NCBI GenBank assembly: GCA_036426205.1
Contig: CM071570.1
Coordinates: forward strand, 53,775,087 to 53,839,086
Source: Ascaphus truei
Lineage: Eukaryota > Chordata > Amphibia > Anura > Ascaphidae
Length of the DNA: 64,000 nt
Direction: 5' to 3'
This document shows, piece after piece, positions 1-12,888 of the stretch. The notes beneath the pieces were generated by a model. That model did not search any database and was not told the origin of the DNA. It saw only the letters and a list, made by a program, of their open reading frames with translations. The first letter of the stretch is position 1. Every line of letters starts with the position of its first letter. Both the position numbers and the translations under genes were made by a program.

Positions 1-180
1 ATAGACACATACTGTACTGTACTGTATGTACTGGTACTGTATACGGTAAACAGGATTGAGCAACTTTTTAGGCCGAGCCCCCCTTTAATCCTGAAATTTC
101 TCTCGGCCCCCCCCTGTCTGATCAAAATCACATTAAAAAAAAACCTTTATTAAACGGTATACATTAAATACAAATATGTC

Positions 181-421
181 TAAGGCGCGCGTATAGTGCC
201 CGCGACGCGACGCTAACAAAAGTTGTTATTTCGCTTCGGCGGCGGTGCGGCGACCTGGCCATTGATGGTTCAGGGGCTGTCACATGAGGCGACGCCCCTG
301 AAAATCAAATATTGCCGCTTCAAAAATCCATCGCCACGTCCACGCTTACTATAAGCACACGCGGCAGCGACAATGCATTTTTTCGGAACGTCGCGTCGCC
401 GGCACTATAAGCGCAGCTTAA
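181..421. mobile_element. PIF/Harbinger-type MITE, copy A
   Basis: A 235-bp non-coding element (184-418) is flanked by the trinucleotide TAA on both sides (181-183 and 419-421). The ends are inverted: about GGCGCGCGTATAGTGC on the left and GCACTATAAGCGCAGC on the right. A 3-bp TAA/TTA duplication with G-rich inverted ends is the usual signature of PIF/Harbinger elements. The interior matches the better preserved copy at 13358-13673, including the shared segment around 'gctgtcacatgaggcgac'. It has no ORF, so it depended on a transposase encoded elsewhere. Superfamily assignment is inferred from TSD and ends only. Confidence 0.72.
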
Positions 422-841
422 ATCTACATACTTCAACAGCTCGCCTTGCAAAATTAGACTGCGTCCACGCTGCCGCTGAGATGCGTGACTCACCAACTCT
501 CCAAGCCTGAGCACAGGGTGTCCTGCATAATTTTGCAAGCACGAGTGGGGAAGTTTTTTACACTTTTTTTTTTACCTTAATTCTGTACTTCATAGTATAT
601 GATGATAAAGTGGAAGCCTACCCTTTCACTTGCAGAGAGATCGCAGCGAAGCAGGTTGCCAGCAGGAGAGCAGCAACACAGCGTTATTGTAGGGCACACC
701 GGAGGGAGGGTCGTTTGACATCACAGGGCTCTCGCGCGTGCTCCTCCCCCGTACCTCCGAATTATGTGACCGCCACCTGCACTATTCTGTTCGGCGTTGC
801 CATGCTCGCGCGCACATCTTTTTCGCCTGCGCAGCCAGTTT

Positions 842-957
842 TTGCCGCACGCGCCCCGCCTAAATAATCTTCGCCGGGCAACCCCCTCAGATTGTGCAAC
901 CGCTGGGCATTCAATCACCACCAACACACAACACAATACACACTGCAGTCATATATT

Positions 958-993
<36 letters not shown>

Positions 994-1151
994 CCATTAC
1001 TATATATATATATCTACATACCACACACCTATACATATACACATATTACACTATATATATATATATATATCTATATATACATATATATATATATATAACC
1101 ATACATACACACCCACATATCACTATACATACATACATACATACAACCACA

Positions 1152-1189
<38 letters not shown>

Positions 1190-1862
1190 CCCACACACAC
1201 CACACCCAACACACACCACCACACACACACACACACATACACACCCACACCACTATACCACACACACACCACACACCATACATACCATACATACATACAC
1301 ACACACACACATATCATACACCACACCCCCATACACACACACTACATACATACATAAACACCACATAAATACATATCCAATACACACACACATACATATA
1401 CCACACATACATACATACATACAACACACACACACCACACCCACATACACACACACACACACACACACACCACATATATATATATATACACCACACACAC
1501 ACACACACACACACACTACCTGGGAGGAGTAACTAAACCTGCTCCGTCCCCCCATGTGCTGCAGAAAACGGGCGGGTAACAGACAGGAGGAGGAGAAGGG
1601 TCTGTCTTGTGCAGGGAAGGCCCCGCAGCAAGGCCCCGCCCCCTCTGCAGCAGACACACATGAAGCAGCACAGCATTCACTCTGCACGGAGCTTCTGCCC
1701 CGCCCCCTCTGAACGACACAGGGACACCCAGTGGCACGGAGCTTCTGGCTGCCGTGCACAGCTATGCCCCCCCCAGGTTTCCTCCCGCACTCACGCCCGC
1801 GCCCCCCCTACATAATCTTGCGCCCCCCCAAGGGGGCGCGCCCCCCAGTTTGCGCACCGCTG
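842..1862. mobile_element. Two right ends of a hAT-type element, nested or tandem
   Basis: The segment ending at 1862 (gtttgcgcaccgctg) is the reverse complement of the left terminus of the complete hAT element at 53067-53416 (CAGCGGTGCGCAAACT). A degenerate version of the same end occurs at about 842-896 (gattgtgcaaccgctg), preceded by a similar 'ccccgcctaaataatctt' block. The matching left ends are not visible in the first 800 bases, so this is either a nested pair or an element truncated by rearrangement. The TA/CA microsatellite sits between the two ends. Confidence 0.5.
952..1516. repeat. Compound (TA)n/(CA)n/(CATA)n microsatellite
   Basis: About 560 bases of alternating TA, CA and CATA tracts. 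The several ORFs here on both strands (proteins of only Y, I, T, H, P, or C, V, G, W) are artefacts of simple sequence and are not genes. Confidence 0.95.
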
Positions 1863-2246
1863 CTGTAGAAGACACATAATGTATGTACAGTACTGTGATA
1901 CATGTAGAATAAATGCATACTTTTTATTTTTTCGGGTTTATACGCACATATACTGTATATAAAAAAGTATTGTATACTGTACGGTCGAAAACATCAGATA
2001 CGTTTCAGGTATTCTATCCTAATCATAACAACGCGCCACTAAACTGTAGACACCGGTACGTGTTTTTTTAAATCCGATTCAGAATGTGCAGGCATGTTGC
2101 ACAAAGCGATATTATCCATTGAAATCCCTCCATATTGCCGTTTTCTTTTCTGAGGAAAAACAAAAAGAAAAGTTTTACTGTAATGGTCAGCCCCCTAAAG
2201 AAGTTCCCAGCCAGTCCCACCAATAATTTTCTCGGGGGGCGTCTCC

Positions 2247-2306
2247 TGTTCACATGCGCATGCGCCTACCGTGTCATGTTCACATGCGCATGCGCCTACC
2301 GTGTCA
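2247..2306. repeat. 30-bp tandem duplication with CpG-rich palindromic core
   Basis: Two perfect head-to-tail copies of a 30-base unit containing the palindrome catgcgcatgcg. A third partial unit (atgcgcatgcgcctagcg) follows at about 2338-2355. No coding potential. Confidence 0.9.
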
Positions 2307-2399
2307 TGACACGCATATGCGTTTCAAGAAGGTTCCAATGCGCATGCGCCTAGCGTTCCACCAATTGTTCAGTAACTGCAGCACAGTACTGGAGAAGCC

Positions 2400-5060
2400 G
2401 CTCAGCCAATAATATTGCTTACAGGAGAATCGCTTGACTTTTGAATCGCACCGATAGCGATACTGTACGGAAAGAAATAAAATTGGTAATGTATGTCCTG
2501 CTGATAGGGTCTACCTTCAAGTGGTTGCGAGCTTGATATGTTTTGGCCAATGGATTGAACTAAATGACCCATGCTTATGAGAAGAAAAAACATATAGAAA
2601 TTAACTAAATAATGTGTTTTATTGGATGTGCATTGGAGTCTCTTTGTTAACTCTTGTATATTTGATGTCACTTTCCCAATTAAATATTTAAAGTATAGAA
2701 TATTGGGGGTCTGAATTTTGAGCTTAATTAGATTATTATATCTCAAGCATTGAAAAGCCACAAAAAAACAATCCAAGCCCTCCCCCCCCCCCCCCCCATT
2801 AAAGAAACATAAATGAATTCAAGGCACAAAAATACTAAAAATAAAAATCCCTCCCCCCCGTCAAATCAATCCACGCTCATTATCCGTTATTCGTTCTTAT
2901 GACTTGACGGATTTTGTCAACCAAGCTCCCTCTGAAGCTCACGATGAAATAAAAATGGGGGAAACCACATGGAACAAAAACCTATGATTGGTTGCTGTTC
3001 CATATGACTCTGTGACATGTTTTCTGGGACGGCCTCGGTCAATATAAAAGGCCAAAAGTCATTGAGGAGTCCACATCCGGGTGGCAGAAGAATACAGAAG
3101 ATAGAAGATATATTAGAAGATTAAGAAAAGTAAATAAGACCATAAATACTTACAGAAGATGAATCTTCAATCAACAGAGAATCCATGGCTTCAAGTCAAG
3201 CTCAGGATTCAAAGTCACAGCTCTATGGATGGGGCTGGATTACAAATTGGCTAATGGGCCTTGATTGCTTTTTTTATTGACTTTTTTGGGGGGGCCATTA
3301 GACCTTGGATTCCTTTTATGGTTTTATCATTTGTTTTTTTGAGGCCATCGAGCTGTTGTATTGTTTTTATTTTTTTTTATTGGCCATCGGGCCATGAATT
3401 CATTTAATTCCTTTTTTCTTATCATTGGGCATCGGCCCTTTTATAGGATTAGTTCATTGCTGAAGGGGTAATTGCCAATATTTTATTACGGGTTGCCATT
3501 GAGGGCCAATGTCGCTACTTACACAGTAAGGCTCCTTTTGAGAGAGTCTAGATATCCATACTAACAATTATTACTGTTAAAGTAACACCCTGCTGGTGGT
3601 GGTAGAGGTTAATCCCTCGTTTACATTAGCGGTTACTAAAGTATTGTACATCAATGCTTTACTACAGTACCCTCTTAGATAGCCGGGGAGGGGTAAGTAG
3701 TGTCTGTTTTGTATAATATTAACCCCTTGGTGTCTGTGGTATACCTTGGTAGCTACAGGCATCAAAGGAATTAATGTATTTTCTACCATCGGGTCTGTAA
3801 TAATTTATATTGCAAAACCCTGCGGTAGAAATATACTGTTACTATCTCCAAGTGTATCACAGTGCAGTAATGCATATTTATCAGTGGAGTTAATTACTGC
3901 ATCACGACTCAATTTAAAATATCGTGCCCTGTAAAATATTACCGCAGTGTTGATTACTTTTGCCATAACATTGCGGTAAAATCAGCTAATATCTTTTATT
4001 TATTATTTTTTTTATGTTTATACGATGTGAAATTTTTACTTCGTTATAATGGAGCATGTATCTAGGCCCACGTGTTATATTAAAGTTTTGGGAGGTATGT
4101 AACTCAATAGGAATGCAAAAAACAGAGGACTAAAAAAGCTGGAATGTAGCTTTTTAGCAGCAACAGAATTAAAAGTGTAATCATACATGCTAACGTCTAT
4201 TAATTGGTCAATTATTGTTACAGTGATTGCAAAAATGTATTATTTAACCATTAATATCACATAGTTGAATGAAAAATTAGTTAACATGAGGATCCAAATC
4301 ATTACAGGTTCAATATCTGCAATCAACAAATATGCTAAACGCATTCTAATATACAGTATTTGCACTAGATGCACAAGTAATTTTTTTTAAACTTTTAATT
4401 GCAATGTTTTAGTGCTGTAATACGAGCCTTTTAACTGGGATGCAATATGTATGTATGTATGTACTGTATGTCTTTATTTGTATAGCCACATTAATGTACA
4501 TAGCGCTTCACAGCAATAATAGTTATAATCATATAAATAATAAGATATAAATAACACAAAGGGAAGAAGTGCTTCAGACTAAAAAGTAACCATATTGAAT
4601 CTACTGCTTTTATTTCAACATTACTACATACGTCATGTTTCCAGTAGTTTGGCGTTGATGCATCATCTCACGTAAAGTACTCTACATTGATTTAACGCTG
4701 AGTTTTATAGCTGTGGTGAGCTGCAGGAGTTAAATTACTCCCAGATGATGCTTTGTGTGGAACGATTATCAGACAGTAACTAATTTGAGCTCCTGCAGTG
4801 CCTTACAGAATCACAGTTACACATTGCATCTCAAAGCTTCTAAAAGCTCAGGGTTCTCAAACATCAAAATCACAACGTGATAATGGAAATGTACTTTACC
4901 ATTTTATCCTTCACTGATTTTTCTTTCTACTTGATGCATGAAATACTGCAGAACCACGCTGAAATGGCTCCCTCACTCTGACACTGGTATCGCTCTTTCT
5001 TCATGAAGAAGTAAATAATATCTAAGGCCCATAATGGGGTGTGCGGCAAGATGGACATTA
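2400..5060. other. No gene seen; AT-rich intergenic sequence
   Basis: I see no supported gene. The stretch holds a C17 homopolymer near 2780-2797, a 3.1-3.5 kb stretch with recurring 'ggccat' blocks, and a relic of a widespread amphibian-type repeat near 4480-4520 (ttgtatagcc...agcgcttcacag) related to those at about 23485 and 59970. The 124-codon antisense ORF at 2402-2776 has no recognisable domain and is probably chance. Confidence 0.6.
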
Positions 5061-5078
5061 CAGTATTTAAGTAATAAT

Positions 5079-6385
5079 CCCCAAAGAACAGGGCATTACT
5101 GGTCAATAATGCCCTAGCTGGAAGAGTTGAAGGCCTGAGGCGAAGCCGAGGGACTTTAACTCAGCCAGGGCATTATTGGCCAGTAATGCCCTGTTCTGAG
5201 GGGATTTTTACTATTATAGGCTAAATGTAGGCTTATTTTCTTTATTTTTTTTAAATTTTCATAAAAAAGATACACTTTTGTAGACATTGATTTTTATCAG
5301 CTTGATTGTCTACATTCTTATGCTTTTAATGCAAGTTTATTAAAAGGAAATTGTACATACACACAGCCCCCTCTATGTATACACACACACACTGCATCCC
5401 CCTCTATACACACAAACACACTCTGCAACCCCACCTCTATATACACAAACACACGCTGCAGCCCCCCCCCTTCCTCTACACTAACAAAACACACACAGCA
5501 GGCCCCCCTCTACACCCATAAACACACAAACACAGAAACACACACAGCAGCCCTTGTAAACCCACAAAACTGCAGACACACACACAAAAACACACTCTGC
5601 AGCCTTCCTCCACCCTCTACACCCACCGACACACACACTGCAGCCCCCCTCTTGACCCCCAAAACACACTGCAGACACACACACACCAATAAAACAGACT
5701 GCTACCCCCTCTACATCCACAAAACACACACCAGCAGCCCCCCACTATTCCCGACTGCAGCCCCCTGTAAACCCACACACAAAACACACACAAAACACAC
5801 ACTGCAGCCCCCCTCTGCACCCACAAAACACACACTGCCGCCCCCCTCTGCACCCACAAACCAAACACAAACCAACAAAACAGACTCTGCCAACTCTACA
5901 TCCACAAAAACACACACCAGCAGCCCCCTCCCTACACTCACTGCAGCCAAAACACTCTGCACCCCTCCTCCACCCACAAAACACACTGAAGACACATACT
6001 GCAGCCCCCCCTCTGCACCCACAAAACAAACACACACACAATAAAACACTCTGCTGGCCCCTTTATACCCACAAAACACACAACAGACACAAACCTTTCC
6101 CCTCACTCTCCTGTGCGGAGCTCTCTGCAGGCAGGGTGAGGAGTCAGTGCCTTGCAGGCAGGGGGAGGAGTCAGTGCCTTGTTGCTGCTCCTGTCCATTC
6201 ACCTCCCCTGTCTGAGAGCTAATTTCACTCTTTGTGAATGAGAGCTGAAAGCTGATTGGCTAAAAAACTTGACAGTGTGCCAAAAATTCTGGGCCATTAT
6301 TGATTGGATAATGCCCGGAATTTTAACCAATCAGAGAACAGGGATTTCAATAATGCCCGGAATTTTACAGCTTTAGCCTATAAAA
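5079..6385. mobile_element. Unclassified DNA element with hairpin left end and inverted right end
   Basis: A near-palindromic hairpin (arms about 5079-5115 and 5165-5203, sharing gaacagggcatta) stands at the left. At the right, 6290-6385 carries related motifs in opposite orientation (agagaacagggatttcaataatgccc, and ttagcctataa versus ttataggctaa at 5212-5224). Between them lies CA-rich minisatellite sequence and a small 27-bp tandem duplication at 6126-6179. The arrangement suggests a non-autonomous DNA transposon. I could not define a clean TSD, so the boundaries are approximate. Confidence 0.45.
5360..6100. repeat. CA-rich minisatellite (acacactgcagccccc type)
   Basis: Imperfect tandem units of roughly 30-45 bases built from 'cacaaaacacacactgcagccccc' (written here in part) fill about 740 bases. 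All ORFs over it on both strands (T/H/P-rich or C/V/G-rich) are shadows of the repeat. Confidence 0.85.
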
Positions 6386-6896
6386 TACTGGATATCCCAC
6401 TCTTTCAGAGGAATTTTCCTTTATCAGTGAAGAATGGAGTGTCAGAGTTAATCATAAGAGAGTGTAAGAAACAGACACAGAGCAAATTAAACTTAACATG
6501 ACTGTAATGAGGAAAACGAAAGTCAAGAGGAAATGTTAGCAAATGAAAATGATGTTCTGCTTTTAGAAAGCAGAATATAATTCAGTTCAATCAGGAAAAG
6601 AGGAAAGAATTGACCATCCTATTTATTTTTGTTTTGACACACAAGTTATCACTGATTAGTTTACTGGAAATTACATCTTAATGTGAATATGGAAAGAAGA
6701 AAACTAATTAAAAAGAAAAAAAAACAACATCAAGAAGAACAAAAATAACAACAGAGGGGCGCATGCGCGACAGCAAGGAGTATGGCAGCCTAACCTAATT
6801 GCTCCCTGCCTCGATCTCTATAAAAACGATACAAAACCACTGAATCCAGAGCCAAACAGCATATAAACATCCCCAACATTTGCACTTAAACGCAGG

Positions 6897-7856
6897 ATGT
6901 CGCGGAAAGCCTCCAAACCGGCAACAAAAGAGAGGGCTACTGGAGTATTTCGGGAGAGCAGGGCCGAGCAGTGCGGGCGCAGAAATGGCACCGGTTTCAA
7001 ATGTCGGTTCGGAGACAGAGCCCGACGGAGAGGAGGAGGAATTAAGCAACCAAGCGTAAATGCCAGTAAGGCAGTGCGACTTTACAAGACTCTGCACAGA
7101 CCTCAAATCACTTCTTCAAGCCGAGATTAGGGAGCTGAAGAGGGAAGTGACTGGGCTGGGAGAAAGGACAGGAGTCCTAGAAACCAAAGTTGACCAATCA
7201 ATCAGAGCAATCCGAAGGCAAGATAAAAAACTGCAGATCTACCAGAGCAAATAAATGATCTGAGAGAGCGCCAGGAAGACTCTGAAAACCGTGACAGGCG
7301 GAACAACCTCAGGATCAGGGGGGTCCCGGAGAGTGTACTGGACTGTGAGGAGTACATTATGAAATGGCTGGAAACACTGCTCCCTGAGACCCCTAAGGAT
7401 TCCCTAGTGATGGACAGATGCCACAGGGCCCTGCGGGCTAAACCGCTACAAAAGAAACAACCGAGGGACATAGTGCTCCGCATGCGCTACTATAAGACAA
7501 AAGAGATAATACTGCACAAAACAAGACCCCTACCTGTGGTGGAATATGAGGGAGTGAGACTAACAATCTTTCAGGACTTGTCCCCCATGACGCTGGCCCG
7601 CAGGAGAAACCTGATGCCGATTACCAGGGCCCTGAGAGAGAAGGGGGTCAGGTACAGATGGACCTTCCCCTTCGGTCTCCTGGTAACTCGAGGTGGCAAA
7701 ACTTTCGTGGCAAAAGAACCGGAGGGCGGACCCTCCTTTCTGCACAAGCTGGGCCTGGGAGAGGCCCCAGTGGAGGCAGACCCACCAGGCTTAACCCCAG
7801 ACCCCATTTGGTCACAGTCCTCGAAATCCCCCAGAGCGCAATGGAAGAGGGTCTAG
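6897..7856 (+). pseudogene. LINE ORF1 (RNA-binding nucleocapsid-like protein), frameshifted
   Basis: Relic of the L1-type ORF1 protein, which binds the element RNA as a coiled-coil trimer. The start ATG at 6897 (MSRKASKPATKE) is followed by basic N-terminal sequence. The reading then moves to another frame at about 7030-7060 (RLCTDLKSLLQAEIRELKRE, a heptad-like coiled-coil stretch) and back at about 7224-7250. The RRM domain begins near 7280 with ENRDRRNNLRIRGVPE, the hallmark of L1 ORF1p, and continues through VMDRCHRAL and a basic C-terminal domain (DLSPMTLARRRNLMPITRAL) to the stop at 7854-7856. Two frameshifts break it. The RRM and C-terminal half is one uninterrupted frame. Confidence 0.88.
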
Positions 7857-9159
7857 GAGAGAGAGTCACAATCCCAATTAAAAGTTACGCGGCTGTTTGG
7901 TTATGCTTCTTTTTAAAAAAAAAAAGTTACACCAAATCCCAAAGATCACACGAGGAAGGGGTCCCACGTAGTTATGCCCTCCTGGACAGTTGAACACTGC
8001 AATAAATGTGAATAAAGGGTAACTTACCTATGGAGCGTAAGGACCGCAAGCCTTGGACGGAGGGTGAAGGATTTACCATTTTTTCCCGTTGCCCAGAAGA
8101 TGGTCCCCTGTGGGTAAGATGGCGGAGACGCACGAGGTAGCTGGAGTCCACAGTGGCACGAAGGAGCCGGAAGGCAAGATAAGGCGGGAGCCGGGAGAGC
8201 GCGAACACACCTCTGCCCTAGGAGAATGCAGGATCCAAAATGGCGGCGGACCGGAAGGACGTCATCAGGAGGGGGCGGAGCCGACAACGTAGGCGCCATC
8301 TAGTAGGGGGTACCAAGAGATGAAGGCGAGAAGGAAGTGTTAGGGTGGAAAGGGGGAAGTTGGGTGGAGAGGCTGAAGAGAGGGCAGCAGTGGTACGGAA
8401 GGTAGCCGAAGGTAAGAGCAGGTAGTAGAGGGAAGGAACGAGAGGGTGGAACCTTAAGCTGAGGGGAGTGAGTAAGTGACGGTGGGAACGGGGGAAATAC
8501 ATCAGGGAGACAAAAACGGCTAATGGTAGGAGATAGACAGCTCACCTAAAGGGGCCGAATACTAGGAGAGAGACAGCACAGATGAGGACCGGAGGCGGAC
8601 TCCACCGAGAGGGAAAGTCAAGGATCATAGAGGGGAAAAAACACATGAGGGCATAGAAGGAGCTACCGTAAAAGGGGAGCCAGGAGAAGTGGGATTTGGT
8701 TAGATTACATATAGTTCAGTTGGTTGGAAGTTTCAGAGTTATAAGGAGAGAGAGGTGGGAGCAGAGGAGGGAGGCCTGCTCTGAAGTCTGCATGGGCCAG
8801 GCGCTAGTGCGGAGGAGAGAAGCTCCTCGGAGCACTAGTGAAACCCTTTGGGTCAAAACTCCGGGAGGGGTGGTTAAACATCTCACCCCAAGACCGGACA
8901 TCCTGAACAAGGACCACGAACCCAAAGGTGGACGTCTCGGCAGGAGGAGCAATTCGAGAGGACGCCGAGAAATGTCATTTGTTATTGCGTGTTGTGTATT
9001 TCTTTACCCCGTTTTCCCTCTATGTGTGTCCCCTTCCCTTTGTTCCTTCAAGCGGACACGGAGAGAGATGGATCGTCGGAGTAAGCCGGAGCCCCAATAG
9101 TAGACACCCTCTGCAAGGCATGGAAAATCTGCGACAGACAGACCGGCATATCCCTTCCA
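7857..9159 (+). other. Inter-ORF spacer of the LINE
   Basis: About 1.3 kb of purine-rich, non-coding sequence separates ORF1 from ORF2. It contains a second 'aagatggcggagacgcacg' type block near 8117, reminiscent of LINE 5' UTR sequence, and G/A-rich runs at 8320-8680. I find no third conserved ORF. This is long compared with mammalian L1 (tens of bases) and may contain internal promoter sequence or a small older insertion. Confidence 0.6.
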
Positions 9160-12100
9160 ATGAGTAAGGAAATATTCTTATTATCCCATAATGTTAAAGG
9201 TCTCAACAGCCCTGCAAAAAGAAGGGTCGCATTTAGAGACTACAAACGCAAGGGCGCAGAAGTGCGATTTTTGCAAGAGACGCACTTTTCTCAAAATAAC
9301 TTTCCCAAGTACTTTGACAAAGACTTTTAGATTCACTTCCTATCCTCAGCACGGGTCAAAAAGAGAGGTGTCGCCATCCTAAATCAACAATCATATACCA
9401 TTCAGACATGACAAAACATATAGCGATAGGGAGGGGAGATACCTTATAATCACAGGCTCCATATGGGAGCACCCTATAACGCTTGCAACACTTTATGCCC
9501 CGAATGACAACGCGACATCCTTCTTTAGCAATTTCTTTGATAAGCTCCGTAAAGTCGCAAAAGGGAACATCATAGTAGCGGGTGACCTGGACAGGGTCCT
9601 AAATCCAAATCTAGATCGATGTACGACCACTAACAAACCACATAGACAGGACGTATTAACAATAACAAAGGGCTTAAAAGACTGTCAGCTCCTGGACATC
9701 TGGAGAGAGCAACACCAAGGAGTGAGAGAGTACACTTTCTTCTCCCACCCCCATAACACCTACACCCGGATAGATTACTACCTTGTGTCCTATAGATTGG
9801 TCCCTAGAGTCTCTCGCTCAGAGATCCATGATATTTCATGGTCCAACCACGCACCTATTGAGCTGCGGTGCACACTGGTACCGCTTGACAGACCTAGAGC
9901 GAATTGGAAGCTGAACGAGATCCTTCTGAAAATTAAAGATATCGAAAGGGAGGCAGGGGAAAAAAATTAAAGAATATTTTGAGGAGAACGAAGGGAGCGT
10001 GGCGTCACACTCCACACTGTGGGAAGCCCATAAGGCAACTCTCAGGGGGATCTTGATGAATTTGGCCGCCAAACGTAAACGGGAAAGAGATAAAAAAATT
10101 AAGGACCTAGAAACACAATTAGCTGAGCTCTCTTCCTTGCACAAAAACAATAAGCGGGACCACACGCTGAAGCAATTATTAGACACCAAAACAAAACTCA
10201 ATCTCCTCCTCGCCTCCCAGGCTGAGAAGGAAATGGCTTGGTCTAAGCGGAAATTTTATGAAAAAGCAAACAAACCTGATACACTACTTGCCAATAAGTT
10301 AAAAAACAAGCTTCAAAATTGTTCTATTCACGCTATTCGGAACCAACGGGGAGACCTTACCTCCATACCTGGGAAAATCGTGGAGGAATTCAAAACCTAC
10401 TACGAGAAACTTTATAATGGAGATAAGGTCACTCATAATACTAAAACGGGAGAGTTATTGAACACCTTCCTAAAAGAAGCAAACTTACCCACCTTGGGAA
10501 GGGCCGAGAGAGAGGTGCTTCAGGCTGATTTTACTATAGAGGAGCTATCTGAAGTCATCAAAGCATTAAAACCGGCCAACGCGCCGGGGCCCGGTGGCTT
10601 CTCAAATCTATATTATAAGAAATACGCCAAAACGCTAGCCCCACATATGCTAAAACTATTTAACGGTATTTTAGAGGAGGCCTCCTTCCCAGCACAAATG
10701 CTCCAAGCATCAATCTCTGTGATCCACAAACCTGGAAAGGACCCGGCAGACTGCAAGAGCTACCGGCCCATTTCACTGATTAATTCAGACATTAAAATTT
10801 ACTCCAAACTTATAGCAAACAGGGTGGGTAGTGTTCTTCCCAAGTTAATCCATGCGGATCAGGTGGGGTTTATCGGAGGTAGGCAAGCGGCAGACAATAC
10901 CAGGAGAATCATTGACCTGATTGATCTGGCCCAAAAGAGAAACATACATTCAATGGTGCTAAGTCTGGACGCGGAGAAAGCCTTTGATAGGATAGATTGG
11001 CCCTACTTAGCGGACACACTGGGAGCGTTTGGCTTTGGGGGACGCCTCCTGAGGGCCATCCTGGCGCTGTATGAGGGCCCGACGGCGAGGGTGAGGCACC
11101 AGGGCTTTTCCTCTGACCAATTTCACATAAAAAGTGGAATGAGGCAGGGATGCCCGCTGTCGCCGCTGCTGTTTGCCCTTTGTATAGAACCACTAGCGGC
11201 ACACATCCGAAATAGCCCAGATATAGCAGGAATCTCTAATGGAGATCAGGAGTACAAAGCAGCATTATATGCAGATGATGTCATCCTGACATTATCCAAA
11301 CCGCTCACGTCCTTTCCCAACGTGTTTGGAATCCTAGGTAAATTCAACCAAATTTCCGGCTTTAAGATTAATCAGTCCAAATCAGAAGCCCTCAATATAA
11401 ATCTTCCCAAAGAAGTGGAAAAACTGATTGATCTCAACTTTAACTTTAAATGACAACCCTCCGCTATCAAATATCTAGGGGTATATTTTACACAGGATTA
11501 TAAAACACTATATAAAGCAAATTTTGCCAGGTTAATAAAGACTCTGGGGGAGGATCTCAAACTGTGGATGAAAGGGGGCATCTCATGGATTGGTAGGATA
11601 CACAGCGTGAAGATGAATCTCCTCCCAAGGATGTTATATCCTTTCCAGAGTCTGCCTATACCTATAGTATACTCTGACATTCTTTCCCTACAGTCACTAA
11701 TCATGAAATTCATTTGGAATAAGAAAAACCCAAGAATTGCAAAGGGTATCTTAATGAGACCCACAGTCTTAATGAGAGGAGGTTTAGCGGTACCTTGTTT
11801 GTTAGCTTACTACAAAGCGGCCCAATTGGCTCAAATTCTCCAATGGCACACGGACCCAAGCTTAAGGAGATGGGTAGAGTTGGAGAAAACATGTTGTGCA
11901 CCGATTGACCTCCAGAATCTGATTTGGCTACCCAAAAGTGGGGTACGCAAGATAGGAACACCGCTCCAGACCATTGCCAGTTCACTACAAGTTTGGGAGG
12001 CCACTAAATTCAGTTGTAATTTGACTACCAAAGAATCACTCATGACGCCAATCATTGGCAATCCAGATTTCGCTCCAGGGGTGAATAGCAATAACCTGTT

Positions 12101-12888
12101 ATATTGGATACACTTGGGCATTACCCGCCTCAAGGATCTGGAGGGCAGGAAATATATACAAACACTTGAGCAAATAAGAGCCACAAAGGCTATCCCAAAT
12201 AAAGAATTCTTTAGGTACCTCCAGATCAGAGACTTTTATAACAAAACCCCAATCAGACCAGCAAGAACCAATTTTGAGCAGCTGTATTCCAGGGATACGG
12301 ACACGAGGGGACTCACATCTAGAATGTACAAGGAAGTGATCTGTCCTGAGACGCCTAGCGAGAACAGGTTACGCTACATCAGACAATGGGAGACTGACCT
12401 AGGGGAGACGTTAGAGGACGAAGACTGGGAAAAGATTACCCAGGCGGCAGCAAAAAGCTCAATCTGTACCACACTAAAGGAGAACGCATATGCGGTGGTA
12501 CTACACCCCAGCTCGATTAGCTAAATTTGTTAGGGGCTACTCCCCGCTCTGCCCGAAACAGTGCGGAGAGGTGGCAGACTTGCGACACATGCTGTGGTCT
12601 TGCACAAAAGTGGTCCCGATTTGGGAACAGATTAGAGACTGGTTACAGCGGATTCTCGGTTGGGAGATCCCCCTGGACCCGTGGCTGTTCCTTCTGGGCA
12701 GGCGGATCCAGGGTATGTCAAATACGACGCATAAATTGATCGCGCATTTTGCAACAGCCACAAGATGCGAGATTGCAGCATTATGGAAGCAACCAGAAGT
12801 TCCAATTATCCCCAAGATTAGAAATAGGATTTGGTACGGGACACAGACAGATATCCGCGGGGTAGATGCTACCGCAATTCTGCTTTAA
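9160..12888 (+). pseudogene. LINE ORF2 (AP endonuclease + reverse transcriptase), disrupted
   Basis: ORF2 begins with ATG at 9160 (MSKEIFLLSHNVKGLNSP). The N-terminal apurinic-type endonuclease shows LQETHF at about 9270. The usual GDFN is GDLD here (about 9581-9592) and the catalytic SDH is SNH (about 9840), so key residues are altered. A TAG at 9328 and a frameshift near 9410 interrupt it, and another frameshift lies in an A-run at about 9959-9968. The RT (9999-11453 frame) carries the conserved fingers (SYRPISLINSDIKIYSK), DAEKAFDRIDW, GMRQGCPLSPLLFALCIEP and the catalytic YADD at about 11269-11280. A TGA at 11451 replaces a codon, after which the same frame resumes (IKYLGVYF) to 12524. 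A frameshift near 12490 leads into the C-terminal region with CPKQCG...HMLW.C, a zinc-knuckle-like Cys/His motif, ending at 12888. Confidence 0.92.

Noticed and set aside
797..1759. Long ORFs on both strands over 800-1760
   Set aside because: They translate TA/CA microsatellite (Y/I/T/H or C/V/G only) and have no domain or start context.
2402..2776. 124-codon antisense ORF
   Set aside because: AT-rich sequence, no recognisable domain, no context; probably chance.
5481..6202. Cys/Val/Gly-rich antisense ORFs that resemble metallothionein-like or keratin-associated proteins
   Set aside because: The composition comes from a CA/CCC minisatellite; the same unit gives similar peptides in all frames.
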